Shown piece by piece: positions 42,614 to 51,470 of a stretch of DNA of 64,000 bases. The stretch spans positions 62,001 through 126,000 of the forward strand of contig CALDHM010000027.1 in the NCBI GenBank assembly GCA_937941455.1, read 5' to 3'. Made by a program: the position numbers and the translations under genes. Position 1 is the first letter of the stretch. Each line of letters opens with the position of its first letter. The DNA comes from an uncultured Pirellulaceae bacterium. Its GTDB lineage: Bacteria; Planctomycetota; Planctomycetia; Pirellulales; Pirellulaceae. The notes beneath the pieces are model-generated. The model had not been told where the DNA came from and did not search any database. It worked only from the letters and a program-made list of their open reading frames with translations.

Positions 42614-45600
42614 GAACCACTCCTGATCGGTGCCGTTCGTAGATCGTATTCCCCACCGGCCCAATTCCCGCAAAACGTAGATCCTCGCGCTTGCCGGAAT
42701 ACCAATCGCTCGATGTTTCCGCTCGCGGCCGAGTTGTTTTGCTGCCTTGGTAGAGTACGAAATCGCCCCGCACATACCGTCGAATTTCTGGACGCTGCGG
42801 ATCCAACAAAGCAAGCTGCAACCACGAATTTCTCACGATTTGCTCAAAGTAGGGATTGGCTGCGAAGACCTGATGAATTCCTTCTTCGGTGGCCTCGACG
42901 ATCAGCAGCAAACGCAAGGGTTGATGGATCTCGACCATTTGCCAGGGCAGACCGGTTCGCAAATCGCTTTGCGCTCCATCCATCACACCCAACAGTGACG
43001 TGATATTGTGGGGCAGCTTCGTGCCGCAGCCGAGTCGAACAGGGTCGGCGTACGAGAAGAAATACTCCAGGTTGATGCCACCGCACACAGGGACGACCGC
43101 GCCGAGAATTCGTGACAGAATCGTCAAATTCGCATCGTCCACTCGCGTGTCGTAACTGTGCAAGAAAGCCCGCCGATCAAAAAAGATTCCGCGCGTCCGC
43201 TCGCGTCGGCCCACGATGCAAATCGCATTGGTGGCGTGGCCGCACTCAGGGCGAGCTTGAGACAAATCTTCGACCCGCCCCTGAACGTGTTTGACGGCAT
43301 CTCGAACGGATAGTTGCAAGGGCGCCGACATGAAGCGGCGACAACGCTCATGTGCATTGCGACGAGCCGCCTCGACCAGGGCGGCACGGGCTGCGACCAA
43401 ACGGGGCTGCACCCAGCCGGGGATCGCTTCGACATCGAAAAAGGTCAATTGGTCATTCGCCGTATTATGGAAGGCACCCACGAACCAAGTATCGACGGGA
43501 ATCACCAGATTTCGTTCGGCCAGGCGACTGCGGACGCGGGGATCATTAGCCATTTGCGCGAAGGCTCGGGCATTCGGACCGCCATGACCTCCACCGCACG
43601 CGCCGCAATTGTAAGCCGAGCCGTGGGGGTTGTTCAGGCTGGTCGATCCATGACCGACGATGATGACCAGCGGCGACCAGTCCCCGATCAAACCAAGATC
43701 GTGCAGGACACGGTGAATAATCTCAGCCATTTCATCGACCGAAAAGCCCGGAAGTCGATGAATCGCTGCCTCGGGTTGTTGCTGGAGATTGAGTCGAGTT
43801 TTCGCGGTGGTCTCGAACCACCCTGCAAACTGGCGACTAATCAAACCGGTGACCCGTGGAAAAAGAACTCGCATGACCAACGGGATAACGGCGAGCAAGC
43901 CCACGAGCGACGTGATGATTCCTGACAAAAACGAACGACTGTGCAGGTGCAATCGCTGTTGCCATTCACCGAGATTGCGGCGTCGACTCGCTCGCTCCTG
44001 AGCTTGGGCCAATTCTTCTCCTTGAAATTCCTCGGTGACGCCATGTTTGGGTTCGATGACGATGGGACAAAGCGGAATCGCTTGAAATGATTCAGCAGCT
44101 TGATAGAACATGGCCACACCGAAAAATCCAGCGGCACCCCAGGTCCGCGCCCGCGGTTCGACTTCCTCCAAATGCCGCCGAAAAGATTCCTCGCGCTCAT
44201 CGATGCAGGCGATCATGTCAAACAGGTAGCCGGAACCCTGGGGTATTGCAGGTTCCGCCCCGCGGTTTGCACCCGTTGTCGATATGCCAGAGATATCGGA
44301 AACAGGCTGTTCGGCTAGATTTAGAATCGCGTCGAAACATTCGTGTCGCCAATTTCTCTCGAAGGCTGCCTGAAAAACCAAACAGCGCTGATACTCGTCG
44401 AAGGCGCGAATTTCATCCAAGACCTTATGCCAATTGGCAGCAGACATCGAAAACAGTGTCTTCGGATACCATCCCAAGCCACGGGCAAGTTGAAAAATCG
44501 CGTAGGCTTCGCTGCGAATTTGGCCCAGCGATTTTTTCTGCAACGACTCCGCAGCGACCGTTCGCAATTGTGACAACGGGAGATCGTCGCAGTCCGATTG
44601 ATTTGCGAGCCATCGCAAGGCCAGTCGATCCAGAATCAAGCGAACCGCTAAGAATTCAACCAGCGTTCCCGCTGGAACCGGCTGAGAAACTCGGTCCGGC
44701 CGTTTTTCGATCTGCCAGATCATCCCGGCAAAACCGCGCAACGCCAAGAGGGTTTGCGCTAGGTAATCAGGCACCTCCGCGGAGGTCACCCCCAAGGCCG
44801 ACAGACTTTCGGCGATGCTGTGCAGGGGAGACAGACCCCGCTGTTCGACTTGGTGCAATTCGGCTTGCAGCGGCCGCAGCCAGGGAGCGAGCAACTCGGT
44901 GCGGCTGTCGAAAATATCCGAAAAGGCTTGCCAAAATCCAGCCTCCCTGCGAGGCATCATCGTTTGGCTGAGGCCTTGATCCAAAAAGGCGCTGCAAAAT
45001 GGGATCAGACGTTCATGGACCAGCCCATCGGCATCGACCCCTTTCCATTGCAAAAGAGCATCCCGATGACGAATGAAATGGACATTCTCCGACCATCGCG
45101 GAAAACGCGAGACCGCGCGAAAACAAATCTGCCACAACATCTGCAACGTCAGCGATTCCCAGGTCTTGTCAGACCAGGATGACGCCCGGTCGAAGCGAAA
45201 CTGGGATCGCAACGCGTCGCACTTTTTGACGAAACGTTTTAGCTCCGTTCGCTCAGATTCCGTCTCGTTGCTGGGATCGGCACTACCATTGACATGATCG
45301 AGGCAACGGAGTACCCAACGCCGGGTATTCTCGACCAGCGCTCGTTTGAGATCGCCCGATGTAGTGCTGGGAAATCGTTCAAAAGCTGCGGTCTCGGCGA
45401 TGACCCAGTCGAGTTCCTCCGGGAGGACCGCTTGGACCGGTTGATGCAGTAACTCGCGTCGGAGGTGAAACCGCGTACCCAGCAAACCGACGAACAAGTC
45501 CGCCTCGTGTCCTAACGATTCCTCCAAAGCGGCCTCCACATCTTCGGTGGAAAACGCCCCTTGCTTCCATGCCTGACGATACCACGATTCCGGCAGCATC

Positions 45601-45773
45601 GTTCGGCAGTTCAACGTCTTCGCGCCTGCCCGGACGCCTTCGTCAAATGGCATGCCCTCGAAAGCATGCAGTGTGTTGTGATGAATAAACACGGTCAGCG
45701 GACCTTGCGACGGGAGCAAATGAGCCGCATGGTCGATCGCGTGTTGAATTTCCTCGATCGTTAATGTTGACAT
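42606..45773 (-). CDS. dabA: DabA-like DUF2309 protein (inorganic carbon accumulation)
   Basis: DabA is the soluble, beta-carbonic-anhydrase-like subunit that hydrates CO2 vectorially. The 1055-aa product (start ATG giving MSTLTIEEIQHAIDHAAH) keeps the predicted zinc-site residues of the family. These are C523 and D525 in ACIDEREE, H708 in VGHGS and C723 in YNCGACGGGHGG. The H708-to-C723 spacing of 15 equals that of H524-C539 in the characterised Halothiobacillus DabA. The early FIHHNTLHAFEGMPFDEGV segment is also typical. It leads a four-gene operon. The longer frame to 45947 adds 58 residues with no homology. Confidence 0.92.
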   Translation of the reverse strand: MSTLTIEEIQHAIDHAAHLLPSQGPLTVFIHHNTLHAFEGMPFDEGVRAGAKTLNCRTMLPESWYRQAWKQGAFSTEDVEAALEESLGHEADLFVGLLGTRFHLRRELLHQPVQAVLPEELDWVIAETAAFERFPSTTSGDLKRALVENTRRWVLRCLDHVNGSADPSNETESERTELKRFVKKCDALRSQFRFDRASSWSDKTWESLTLQMLWQICFRAVSRFPRWSENVHFIRHRDALLQWKGVDADGLVHERLIPFCSAFLDQGLSQTMMPRREAGFWQAFSDIFDSRTELLAPWLRPLQAELHQVEQRGLSPLHSIAESLSALGVTSAEVPDYLAQTLLALRGFAGMIWQIEKRPDRVSQPVPAGTLVEFLAVRLILDRLALRWLANQSDCDDLPLSQLRTVAAESLQKKSLGQIRSEAYAIFQLARGLGWYPKTLFSMSAANWHKVLDEIRAFDEYQRCLVFQAAFERNWRHECFDAILNLAEQPVSDISGISTTGANRGAEPAIPQGSGYLFDMIACIDEREESFRRHLEEVEPRARTWGAAGFFGVAMFYQAAESFQAIPLCPIVIEPKHGVTEEFQGEELAQAQERASRRRNLGEWQQRLHLHSRSFLSGIITSLVGLLAVIPLVMRVLFPRVTGLISRQFAGWFETTAKTRLNLQQQPEAAIHRLPGFSVDEMAEIIHRVLHDLGLIGDWSPLVIIVGHGSTSLNNPHGSAYNCGACGGGHGGPNARAFAQMANDPRVRSRLAERNLVIPVDTWFVGAFHNTANDQLTFFDVEAIPGWVQPRLVAARAALVEAARRNAHERCRRFMSAPLQLSVRDAVKHVQGRVEDLSQARPECGHATNAICIVGRRERTRGIFFDRRAFLHSYDTRVDDANLTILSRILGAVVPVCGGINLEYFFSYADPVRLGCGTKLPHNITSLLGVMDGAQSDLRTGLPWQMVEIHQPLRLLLIVEATEEGIHQVFAANPYFEQIVRNSWLQLALLDPQRPEIRRYVRGDFVLYQGSKTTRPRAETSSDWYSGKREDLRFAGIGPVGNTIYERHRSGVVHA

Positions 45774-46622
45774 GAATGGACTATCGAAATGGCGGTAATC
45801 GATAATGAATCTGGATTCGAACCCTAACGTACAGAGGCCGAATCGAGCAATCGGCGGTGCGTCAAGGGTTGATTTTGAAAATGCCCCCGACGGCGTTTCA
45901 GCACACAACGGCGAACCAACCGCGGAACGCTCGGCGAAGCTGACCAAGAATTTGATGGGTAAACCAAGGCGTTTTGGTGAAGATAGCTCTATCGTCAGCC
46001 TGATTGTTGCTCAAAAGATTTGCCGAAGTGCTCGGAACGATCATCCTGAACTTCTCGCGGTTACGATTGGCGGAACGACTCCGATCGCAAAGCCGACAAC
46101 TGGGGAGACGGGCGACAGATTTTATTATGCGCAGGTTGGCGGGCCGCGAGGTTGTTGAGGTAGGTGACAGGCCGTTAAGACCGGAAGTGACGGCTCGATC
46201 GACAAGATTTCATCAGCCGCGCGGTCGAATAGGCTCTCGATTGCCGAGCTGATTTGAGCCGCGTCAAAAGAAATCGACTTCGTGGCTTCTTTGGAAAATT
46301 CGGCGATTTCGAGAACTGCCGCCAGCGGCCGACTATCGCTCGAATACTGAGGGCGATCGGCAAATAAAAAGACCCCAATCAACGACGAAACAAGTGAGAC
46401 TAAAATCAGTCGCACGGCGTTGTTTCGGCAGGAATCGGTCATTCGCAACATGCGTTAAGCCTAGACCGTAGAGGTGAACCGGTAAAGGCCGATGTGACAA
46501 TTCGCGCGAATTCCTGCGACGGTTGAATGCTCTGGATTCCGCGCGATTGCTCCTTGATGGCTGGTAACAAGCCCGTGTCTAGAGCCAATGGGCTAAGAAT
46601 TTGCCGATAATATAATATCGAC
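45774..46622. other. intergenic region between dabA and the von Willebrand A gene
   Basis: An 849-bp divergent gap. It should contain the DAB operon promoter (minus) and the vWA gene promoter (plus). A TATAAT at 46611-46616 sits 7 nt before the vWA ATG, without a matching -35 box. A weak small ORF lies at 46125-46451 minus. GGATTCGAACCC at 45813-45824 resembles a tRNA T-loop complement but no tRNA can be folded around it. Confidence 0.45.
46125..46451 (-). CDS. possible small membrane-anchored protein
   Basis: This 108-aa frame begins with ATG and has one hydrophobic segment (about 13-30, VRLILVSLVSSLIGVFLFA). An amphipathic region with FSKEATKSISFDAAQISSAIESLFDRAADEIL follows, then a Pro-rich tail. 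That arrangement looks like a real small anchored protein, but no ribosome-binding site or family is recognised and it lies alone in a long gap. A chance ORF remains possible. Confidence 0.35.
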   Translation of the reverse strand: MLRMTDSCRNNAVRLILVSLVSSLIGVFLFADRPQYSSDSRPLAAVLEIAEFSKEATKSISFDAAQISSAIESLFDRAADEILSIEPSLPVLTACHLPQQPRGPPTCA

Positions 46623-47648
46623 ATGGCATCCAACAAACTGAACATTTCGACGAACAAACGATGGCAGCCGGGACTTTTGAGCTTCCTACTGCACGCAGGC
46701 TTGTTGATCCTGGCGAGTTTGTGGGTGTTCCAGCAACCTGCCTCGGTCGGGGGGGGCTTGCCTGATCGAGTTGGCGAGATCGTCCTCGCCACCGCGACTT
46801 CCGACCGACAGACGGTCGAGTACCACGCGGAAAACGAAGCCCCCGCGGATTCCGCCAATTCTGCTGCAGACATTCCCCAATTGCCCGATGCACTCACGCA
46901 ACCGGAAATTCCGCCGATTGAGAGGACTCATGTTGAGGGAGCCGGACCCCCGCTCGAGATGTCCGAGTCCGCAAACCAGATGCAGCAGTCGTTGTCGGCG
47001 AGTCGGATTGAACATACCTTGAGCGATCACGATCTCGAGGCGATCGCCCGCGAACAGCGCGCCTTGGGCAATCGGCAACCGCAGGGACCCCTAGTCGCTG
47101 CATCACTGTTCGGCAGCGGTAAAATCGAGGGTCGCCGATTTGTATTCGTGATCGATCGATCGGCCAGTATGGGGGATTCCGGATTAGGCGTCTTATTTCT
47201 GGCCCGCAAAGAATTGGCCAATGCGGTCGCCGCGTTGACGCCGGAGAATCATTTTCAAGTGTTGGTCTACAATGATAAAGTCACGATGATTGGCGAGCGG
47301 AACATGCTGGCCGCGAACGAAGAGAATCGCCGCCGCTTGACGCAATTTATGGGCAGCATCGCAGCTTTTGGTGCGACGAATCACGAAGCCGGCATGTATT
47401 CGGCCCTGGCCCTGCGGCCCGACGTCATCATCTGGTTAGCCGATGGCGGTTACCCCGAAATGAATGCCAACCAGATTCGTTCGTTTTTGTCGACTGCAGG
47501 CCAGCGAGTTGCGGTACATTCGTTTGAGTTCGGCACCAAACCGGACCCGCCTGCAGGATCGTTCATGCGCAAAATGGCGGAGGATGCTGGCGGGACATAC
47601 CGCTACGTGAACGTGGATGAGTGGAAGCGACAAAATCAGGAACGTTAG
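46623..47648 (+). CDS. membrane-anchored von Willebrand factor A domain protein
   Basis: The 341-aa product has one N-terminal transmembrane helix (about 17-36, GLLSFLLHAGLLILASLWVF). A variable linker (about 40-155) precedes a VWA domain (about 165-335). The metal-binding DxSxS site is intact (FVFVIDRSASMG), followed by the conserved ATNHEAGMYSALALRPDVIIWLADGG stretch holding the MIDAS Thr and Asp. VWA proteins bind protein partners via a metal ion. The next ATG follows its stop with no gap (TAGATG), so it is coupled to the 680-aa gene. Partner unknown. Confidence 0.86.
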   Translation: MASNKLNISTNKRWQPGLLSFLLHAGLLILASLWVFQQPASVGGGLPDRVGEIVLATATSDRQTVEYHAENEAPADSANSAADIPQLPDALTQPEIPPIERTHVEGAGPPLEMSESANQMQQSLSASRIEHTLSDHDLEAIAREQRALGNRQPQGPLVAASLFGSGKIEGRRFVFVIDRSASMGDSGLGVLFLARKELANAVAALTPENHFQVLVYNDKVTMIGERNMLAANEENRRRLTQFMGSIAAFGATNHEAGMYSALALRPDVIIWLADGGYPEMNANQIRSFLSTAGQRVAVHSFEFGTKPDPPAGSFMRKMAEDAGGTYRYVNVDEWKRQNQER

Positions 47649-49691
47649 ATGAGAGCCTGTCCCCTAGTCGGCTTGGCGAAACGCCAACGCTTGGGCAATG
47701 TGCGTTGGGTAGTTTGGTTGCTGCACGTCCCGTTACTGGCAGCGTTGTTTCATCCAGCGGCGAGTCTCGGACAAATCCCGGTGACTCTGGTCTACCAAAA
47801 CGGCACGACCGTATTCGTCGAACTCGTTGATGAGGCCTTCCCTGGAATTGATGAGGCCACCGGGGAACCACGGCCGATACCCTGGTCGGAAATTCGTTGT
47901 GTCATCTTTCGCAAAGCGGCGGGGTCGTCGGAACGAGAGATAGTTGCTACGGCGATTGCCAAGCTCGACGCTGCCGACTATCAAGAGCGAGAAGAAGCCG
48001 AAACCAAACTTTTGCAACTGCCAACGCTGCAAAATTATCGCGGCTTGCTACAGGCCGAACTGGACCATCCCAGCCTCGAGAAGCGTTACCGCGTGGCCCG
48101 CATCCTCAAACAAATCGACCGGTCGCGGTCAACCACGGCGCGGACGCGTTCCCCGCGGCCTGCGCTGGCAACCGAACAAGATTTCGTGCGTTTGAAAACC
48201 GGCCAAACGCGCATCCTGAAATTGGCGCAACAGCGAATCGCCTGTCGCTGGCGTGGCCAGGTCATCCAACTGGCAACCGATCAACTTGAACGCATCGTGT
48301 CAGGCTGGCCAAAACTCGCCGCCGATGTCGACGCGACTCCGCGGATGAATCGAGTTCAAGTGGTTCAGGCCAGCGAGCAAGCGAATGACTGGCGCGACGC
48401 GCCGGAATGGAATTTCGCAGTCGATCGAGGAGGATTTTCGCTCGAACCGTTCCACCTGGTCCAAGACGAATTCGTTGATCGCGGCGTGCGTTTGTTTTCG
48501 GAGCGGAATTTTCAAGTCATCGTGGCCGACATCAGCAACGTCACCAACGACGGGCCGGTGCTGAAGTCCTTGTGCGTCTATGATGGCGAGAAGTCGCGGC
48601 GGATTTTCAGCGGAAGAATCCGGGTCAGCTTTTGTCTGCCGGATTTGCCCGAAATCCCAGCCACGGTTGATGCTGTCGGATTTCAGCTGGCCATCATCGA
48701 TAATCCCAAAGATGTCGTGATGGATGCCTACGATGCCGAGGGCCGCATCATCACCCGCATCGAAGCGGGGGGGGAACGCAACCAATTCTTCGGCTTGCGT
48801 TCCGAAATTCCAATTGCTTTCGTCGAGATGAAATTGAATGAGCATTTACAGACGCTCGACCGCGACATCGACAAATCGTACTCCCTGCAAACCTTTCGTC
48901 ACTCGTCGCCGCGACCAGCGACGACTTACGTCAATCGCCGGCCTGACTATGCGGTGCGGCTTCGCTCCGGTGAAGTTTGGTTCGTTCCGGAATTGGCCTG
49001 GGACGATGGAGCGCTGCGAATCGATGATGCTGTCTGGGGACCGGTGGAAATTCCCCTGGCCGAAATCGCGGCGATCCAGGGACCGGAATCGCCGTGGCGT
49101 GAGCCATCGTCCCGAGCCTCGGGTTGCTTCGTCAAACTTGCTGACGGTTCGATCTTCAAGTGCGATCCCCAGGATGGCTTGTTCGTCTCGACGCGGCAGC
49201 CATTGTGGCGCGTTCGGGCCGATAATGTGGAGGCGATCTGGTTTCCCAAAGATGAGTTGCGTTACCCCCGGGAGGACGATTTCAGTGAGACTTGGCAAGT
49301 CGTCCTCGTTTTCCCAACGTGCCGCTGGCTGCTGCCCGAGCTCAAGGTTACTCCCCGAGATATTGCCTGGGATACACGGCGGGGAGAACTCAAGCTCCCC
49401 GAATTATTGCCCACAATCAAGGAGGCCTACACCCGCGAAAACGACCTGGTGACGCCTCGCTTCGACAGTTTTGCTCTGGTCGGGTCGCGAGAGACGCAAA
49501 GTCCATCGGTATGGTTTGCCCCGGTGCGATCGGCGTCCCAACCGATGGTGCTGCTACGAAACGGCGAAAGATTCGATCTGGCCGCCCACTTCAAATTGGC
49601 GGCGGTCGACGGCGACGCCCTGGTACTGACCGATGCCGATGGGTTAACTTGGAAGATCAAGTGGAGCGAAGTCGCTCTCGTGAAATTCTAG
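47649..49691 (+). CDS. large exported protein of unknown function coupled to the VWA gene
   Basis: The 680-aa product has an N-terminal hydrophobic segment (about 18-42, VRWVVWLLHVPLLAALFHPAASLG) suggesting export. A helical segment with KLDAADYQEREEAETKLLQLPTLQNYRGLLQAEL lies near 95-130. Repeated beta modules look alike: IPVTLVYQNGTTVFVELV, DYAVRLRSGEVWFVPELAWDDGALRIDD and MVLLRNGERFDLAAHFKLAAVDGDALVLTDADG. A region near 270-400 (FQVIVADISNVTNDGPVL, VGFQLAIIDNPKDVVMDAYDAEGR) has jelly-roll-like spacing. I do not recognise a family. It starts immediately after the VWA stop and the two may form a surface complex. Confidence 0.75.
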   Translation: MRACPLVGLAKRQRLGNVRWVVWLLHVPLLAALFHPAASLGQIPVTLVYQNGTTVFVELVDEAFPGIDEATGEPRPIPWSEIRCVIFRKAAGSSEREIVATAIAKLDAADYQEREEAETKLLQLPTLQNYRGLLQAELDHPSLEKRYRVARILKQIDRSRSTTARTRSPRPALATEQDFVRLKTGQTRILKLAQQRIACRWRGQVIQLATDQLERIVSGWPKLAADVDATPRMNRVQVVQASEQANDWRDAPEWNFAVDRGGFSLEPFHLVQDEFVDRGVRLFSERNFQVIVADISNVTNDGPVLKSLCVYDGEKSRRIFSGRIRVSFCLPDLPEIPATVDAVGFQLAIIDNPKDVVMDAYDAEGRIITRIEAGGERNQFFGLRSEIPIAFVEMKLNEHLQTLDRDIDKSYSLQTFRHSSPRPATTYVNRRPDYAVRLRSGEVWFVPELAWDDGALRIDDAVWGPVEIPLAEIAAIQGPESPWREPSSRASGCFVKLADGSIFKCDPQDGLFVSTRQPLWRVRADNVEAIWFPKDELRYPREDDFSETWQVVLVFPTCRWLLPELKVTPRDIAWDTRRGELKLPELLPTIKEAYTRENDLVTPRFDSFALVGSRETQSPSVWFAPVRSASQPMVLLRNGERFDLAAHFKLAAVDGDALVLTDADGLTWKIKWSEVALVKF

Positions 49692-49722
49692 TAAGCCAAA
49701 ACGGGGCGAGCCATCACAACCC

Positions 49723-50493
49723 ATGCAGCGTAATAGTCAGCGCGTCAAATTTTCCATTCGATCGGGCATCACGCTCGCGGGAATTCTGGAATTGCCCCCT
49801 GCCGGTGAGCCGCGGTCGTTCGCCGTGTTTTCCCACTGTTTTACCTGCACGAAGGATTTGAAGGCCATCGTGCGGATCAGCCGCAGGTTGGCAGCGCTCG
49901 GCTTCGCCGTATTGCGATTCGATTTCACGGGCTTGGGCGATAGCCAAGGCGATTTCAGTGCGACGACGTTTCTTGACAACGTCGCCGACTTGGAATCGGC
50001 CGCCGCATTTTTGACGGCGGAGTATCGAGCGCCCGAGTTGTTGATCGGCCACAGTCTCGGCGGCGCGGCCTCGATCGTGGCCGCTCAGAACTTGCCGAGC
50101 GTGCGCGCGGTGGTCAATATCGCGTCCCCAGCCAACACCCTGCATCTGGCCAATCATTTGGTGCGGCTAAATCCTGATATCGAGACCGCCGGAGCTGGAG
50201 AGGTCGTGATCGGCGGGCAGCGCCATCTGATTCGCTCGACAATGATCGAGGTCCTGCGCGGCCATGACCATCCGGCCAGCCTACGTGCCCTGACGCTCCC
50301 TTTGCTCGTCATGTTTTCGCCCGCGGACGAGACGCTTCCCTTCCGGCATGGCTGGGACGTTGTGCAGGCGGCCGGCGGCCCCGCGTCGTTCATCAATTTG
50401 GACGGCGCTGATCATTTGCTGGTAAACCAACCGTTCATCGCCGACTATGTGGCCGGGCTGATCTCAGCCTGGGTGGTGCGGTATCTGGCCTGA
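49723..50493 (+). CDS. alpha/beta hydrolase
   Basis: The 256-aa cytosolic product has the hydrolase fold. Its oxyanion segment is FAVFSHCFTCTKDLKAIVRISRRLAALGFAVLRFDFTGLGDSQG. The nucleophile elbow is GHSLGG (Ser at about 111), followed by VMFSPADETLPF (acid Asp) and the final LDGADHLL (catalytic His). The SHCFTCTKD segment is typical of hydrolases found fused to OsmC domains; here no OsmC domain follows. It lies 31 bp after the preceding stop. Substrate unknown. Confidence 0.86.
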   Translation: MQRNSQRVKFSIRSGITLAGILELPPAGEPRSFAVFSHCFTCTKDLKAIVRISRRLAALGFAVLRFDFTGLGDSQGDFSATTFLDNVADLESAAAFLTAEYRAPELLIGHSLGGAASIVAAQNLPSVRAVVNIASPANTLHLANHLVRLNPDIETAGAGEVVIGGQRHLIRSTMIEVLRGHDHPASLRALTLPLLVMFSPADETLPFRHGWDVVQAAGGPASFINLDGADHLLVNQPFIADYVAGLISAWVVRYLA

Positions 50494-50498
50494 GCGAG

Positions 50499-51269
50499 TC
50501 AGGCTGCCCGCGGCTGTGCCGCGGCTGGCGACAAACTCCGCAGTTCCTCCAAAATTGGGCCGCGGAGTGTTTTTCCAAGCTCTTGCAGGATCTCGATCAC
50601 CGGCTCGCCATCCAGGATGCGGTGGTCGAAGGTCAGCAGCGTTTGGCTTTCGCCGTTTTTGGAGACCACATCGACGCCCAACGTCGTGGTGGTTGGCGAA
50701 ACATGGCAGGTCCCGTACACATTTTTGAAACAGGACAGGCTCATGCCGAAGGTCCCCATCTGCCCTGCAGCGGAACCCACGAAAATCTCGCGCAGCAAAA
50801 ACCAGCAAATTTTCCGTAGCCAACGAGGCACCTTGGAAAATCGGACTTGATGGCGGAACTGCTTGATGGATTCCACGGGAGCTGCGCGATACTGGTCGTA
50901 GCGTTCTTGCAATTTCACCAGGGAGCATTTTTCTGGCTCCGAGAAGCGGCCAAAGAACAATCGCTCCTCCCCTTCGTGCTCGCGACTGACCGTCAGCATT
51001 GCGACATTCGTGGGATGCTGGTACAGATGCGGCCAAGGCCAGCGGACGTATAACTGCCGCAGTTCAGGTCGCGCTTGTGCCACCAGCGCATATGCCTTGA
51101 GGAACAACACGTTCCAAGCGATACGAGGAGATACCTTGCGGCGCCACTCGGCGAGTTCCTCGACATCGATTTTGGCGATTGCCCCGGCCAAGGGAATTCG
51201 CAACGCCATCTCGCTAATATCGCAGACCAAACGTCGACCTGGTCCCAGCGTTCGTCGTCGCCCGTTCAT
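50499..51269 (-). CDS. stand-alone 2-oxoacid dehydrogenase E2-type acyltransferase domain
   Basis: The roughly 256-aa product matches the catalytic domain of dihydrolipoamide acyltransferases. The active-site motif is FDHRILDG (His about 216, Asp about 220), preceded by the GTFGMSLSCFKNVYGTCHVSPTTTTLGV sheet. It lacks a lipoyl domain and an E1-binding domain, so it cannot act as a normal E2. It may be a CoA-dependent acyltransferase of the chloramphenicol acetyltransferase fold. The ATG at 51269 gives MNGRRRTLGP; an earlier TTG or ATG is possible. It is convergent with the hydrolase gene, stops 5 bp apart. Confidence 0.82.
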   Translation of the reverse strand: MNGRRRTLGPGRRLVCDISEMALRIPLAGAIAKIDVEELAEWRRKVSPRIAWNVLFLKAYALVAQARPELRQLYVRWPWPHLYQHPTNVAMLTVSREHEGEERLFFGRFSEPEKCSLVKLQERYDQYRAAPVESIKQFRHQVRFSKVPRWLRKICWFLLREIFVGSAAGQMGTFGMSLSCFKNVYGTCHVSPTTTTLGVDVVSKNGESQTLLTFDHRILDGEPVIEILQELGKTLRGPILEELRSLSPAAAQPRAA

Positions 51270-51470
51270 CCGTGAACTCCCTTGGAAATGCAATCACGCC
51301 GCATTCTAATCGTTCGACCTGTTCGCTCAACCCAAGTTTTCGCAATTCGGCTAGCACTAAGAAGCGATGAGGTAACTTGGCGTATTCAAACAAACGGGGA
51401 TAACCTAAAATAGCGAGCAGTGAATTGACCAACCGACGAATCGACCCACAACCGACACAAGGCCTGGACC

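Noticed and set aside
42614-42814. Upstream extension of the DabB-like frame
   Set aside because: It lies inside dabA in another frame and lacks membrane-protein character.
45813-45824. GGATTCGAACCC resembling the complement of a tRNA T-loop
   Set aside because: Flanking bases do not pair to form the T-stem and no acceptor or anticodon arm can be built around it.
46611-46616. TATAAT just before the VWA gene, possible leaderless transcript
   Set aside because: No -35 box at suitable spacing; the match may be chance, so it is not listed as a promoter.
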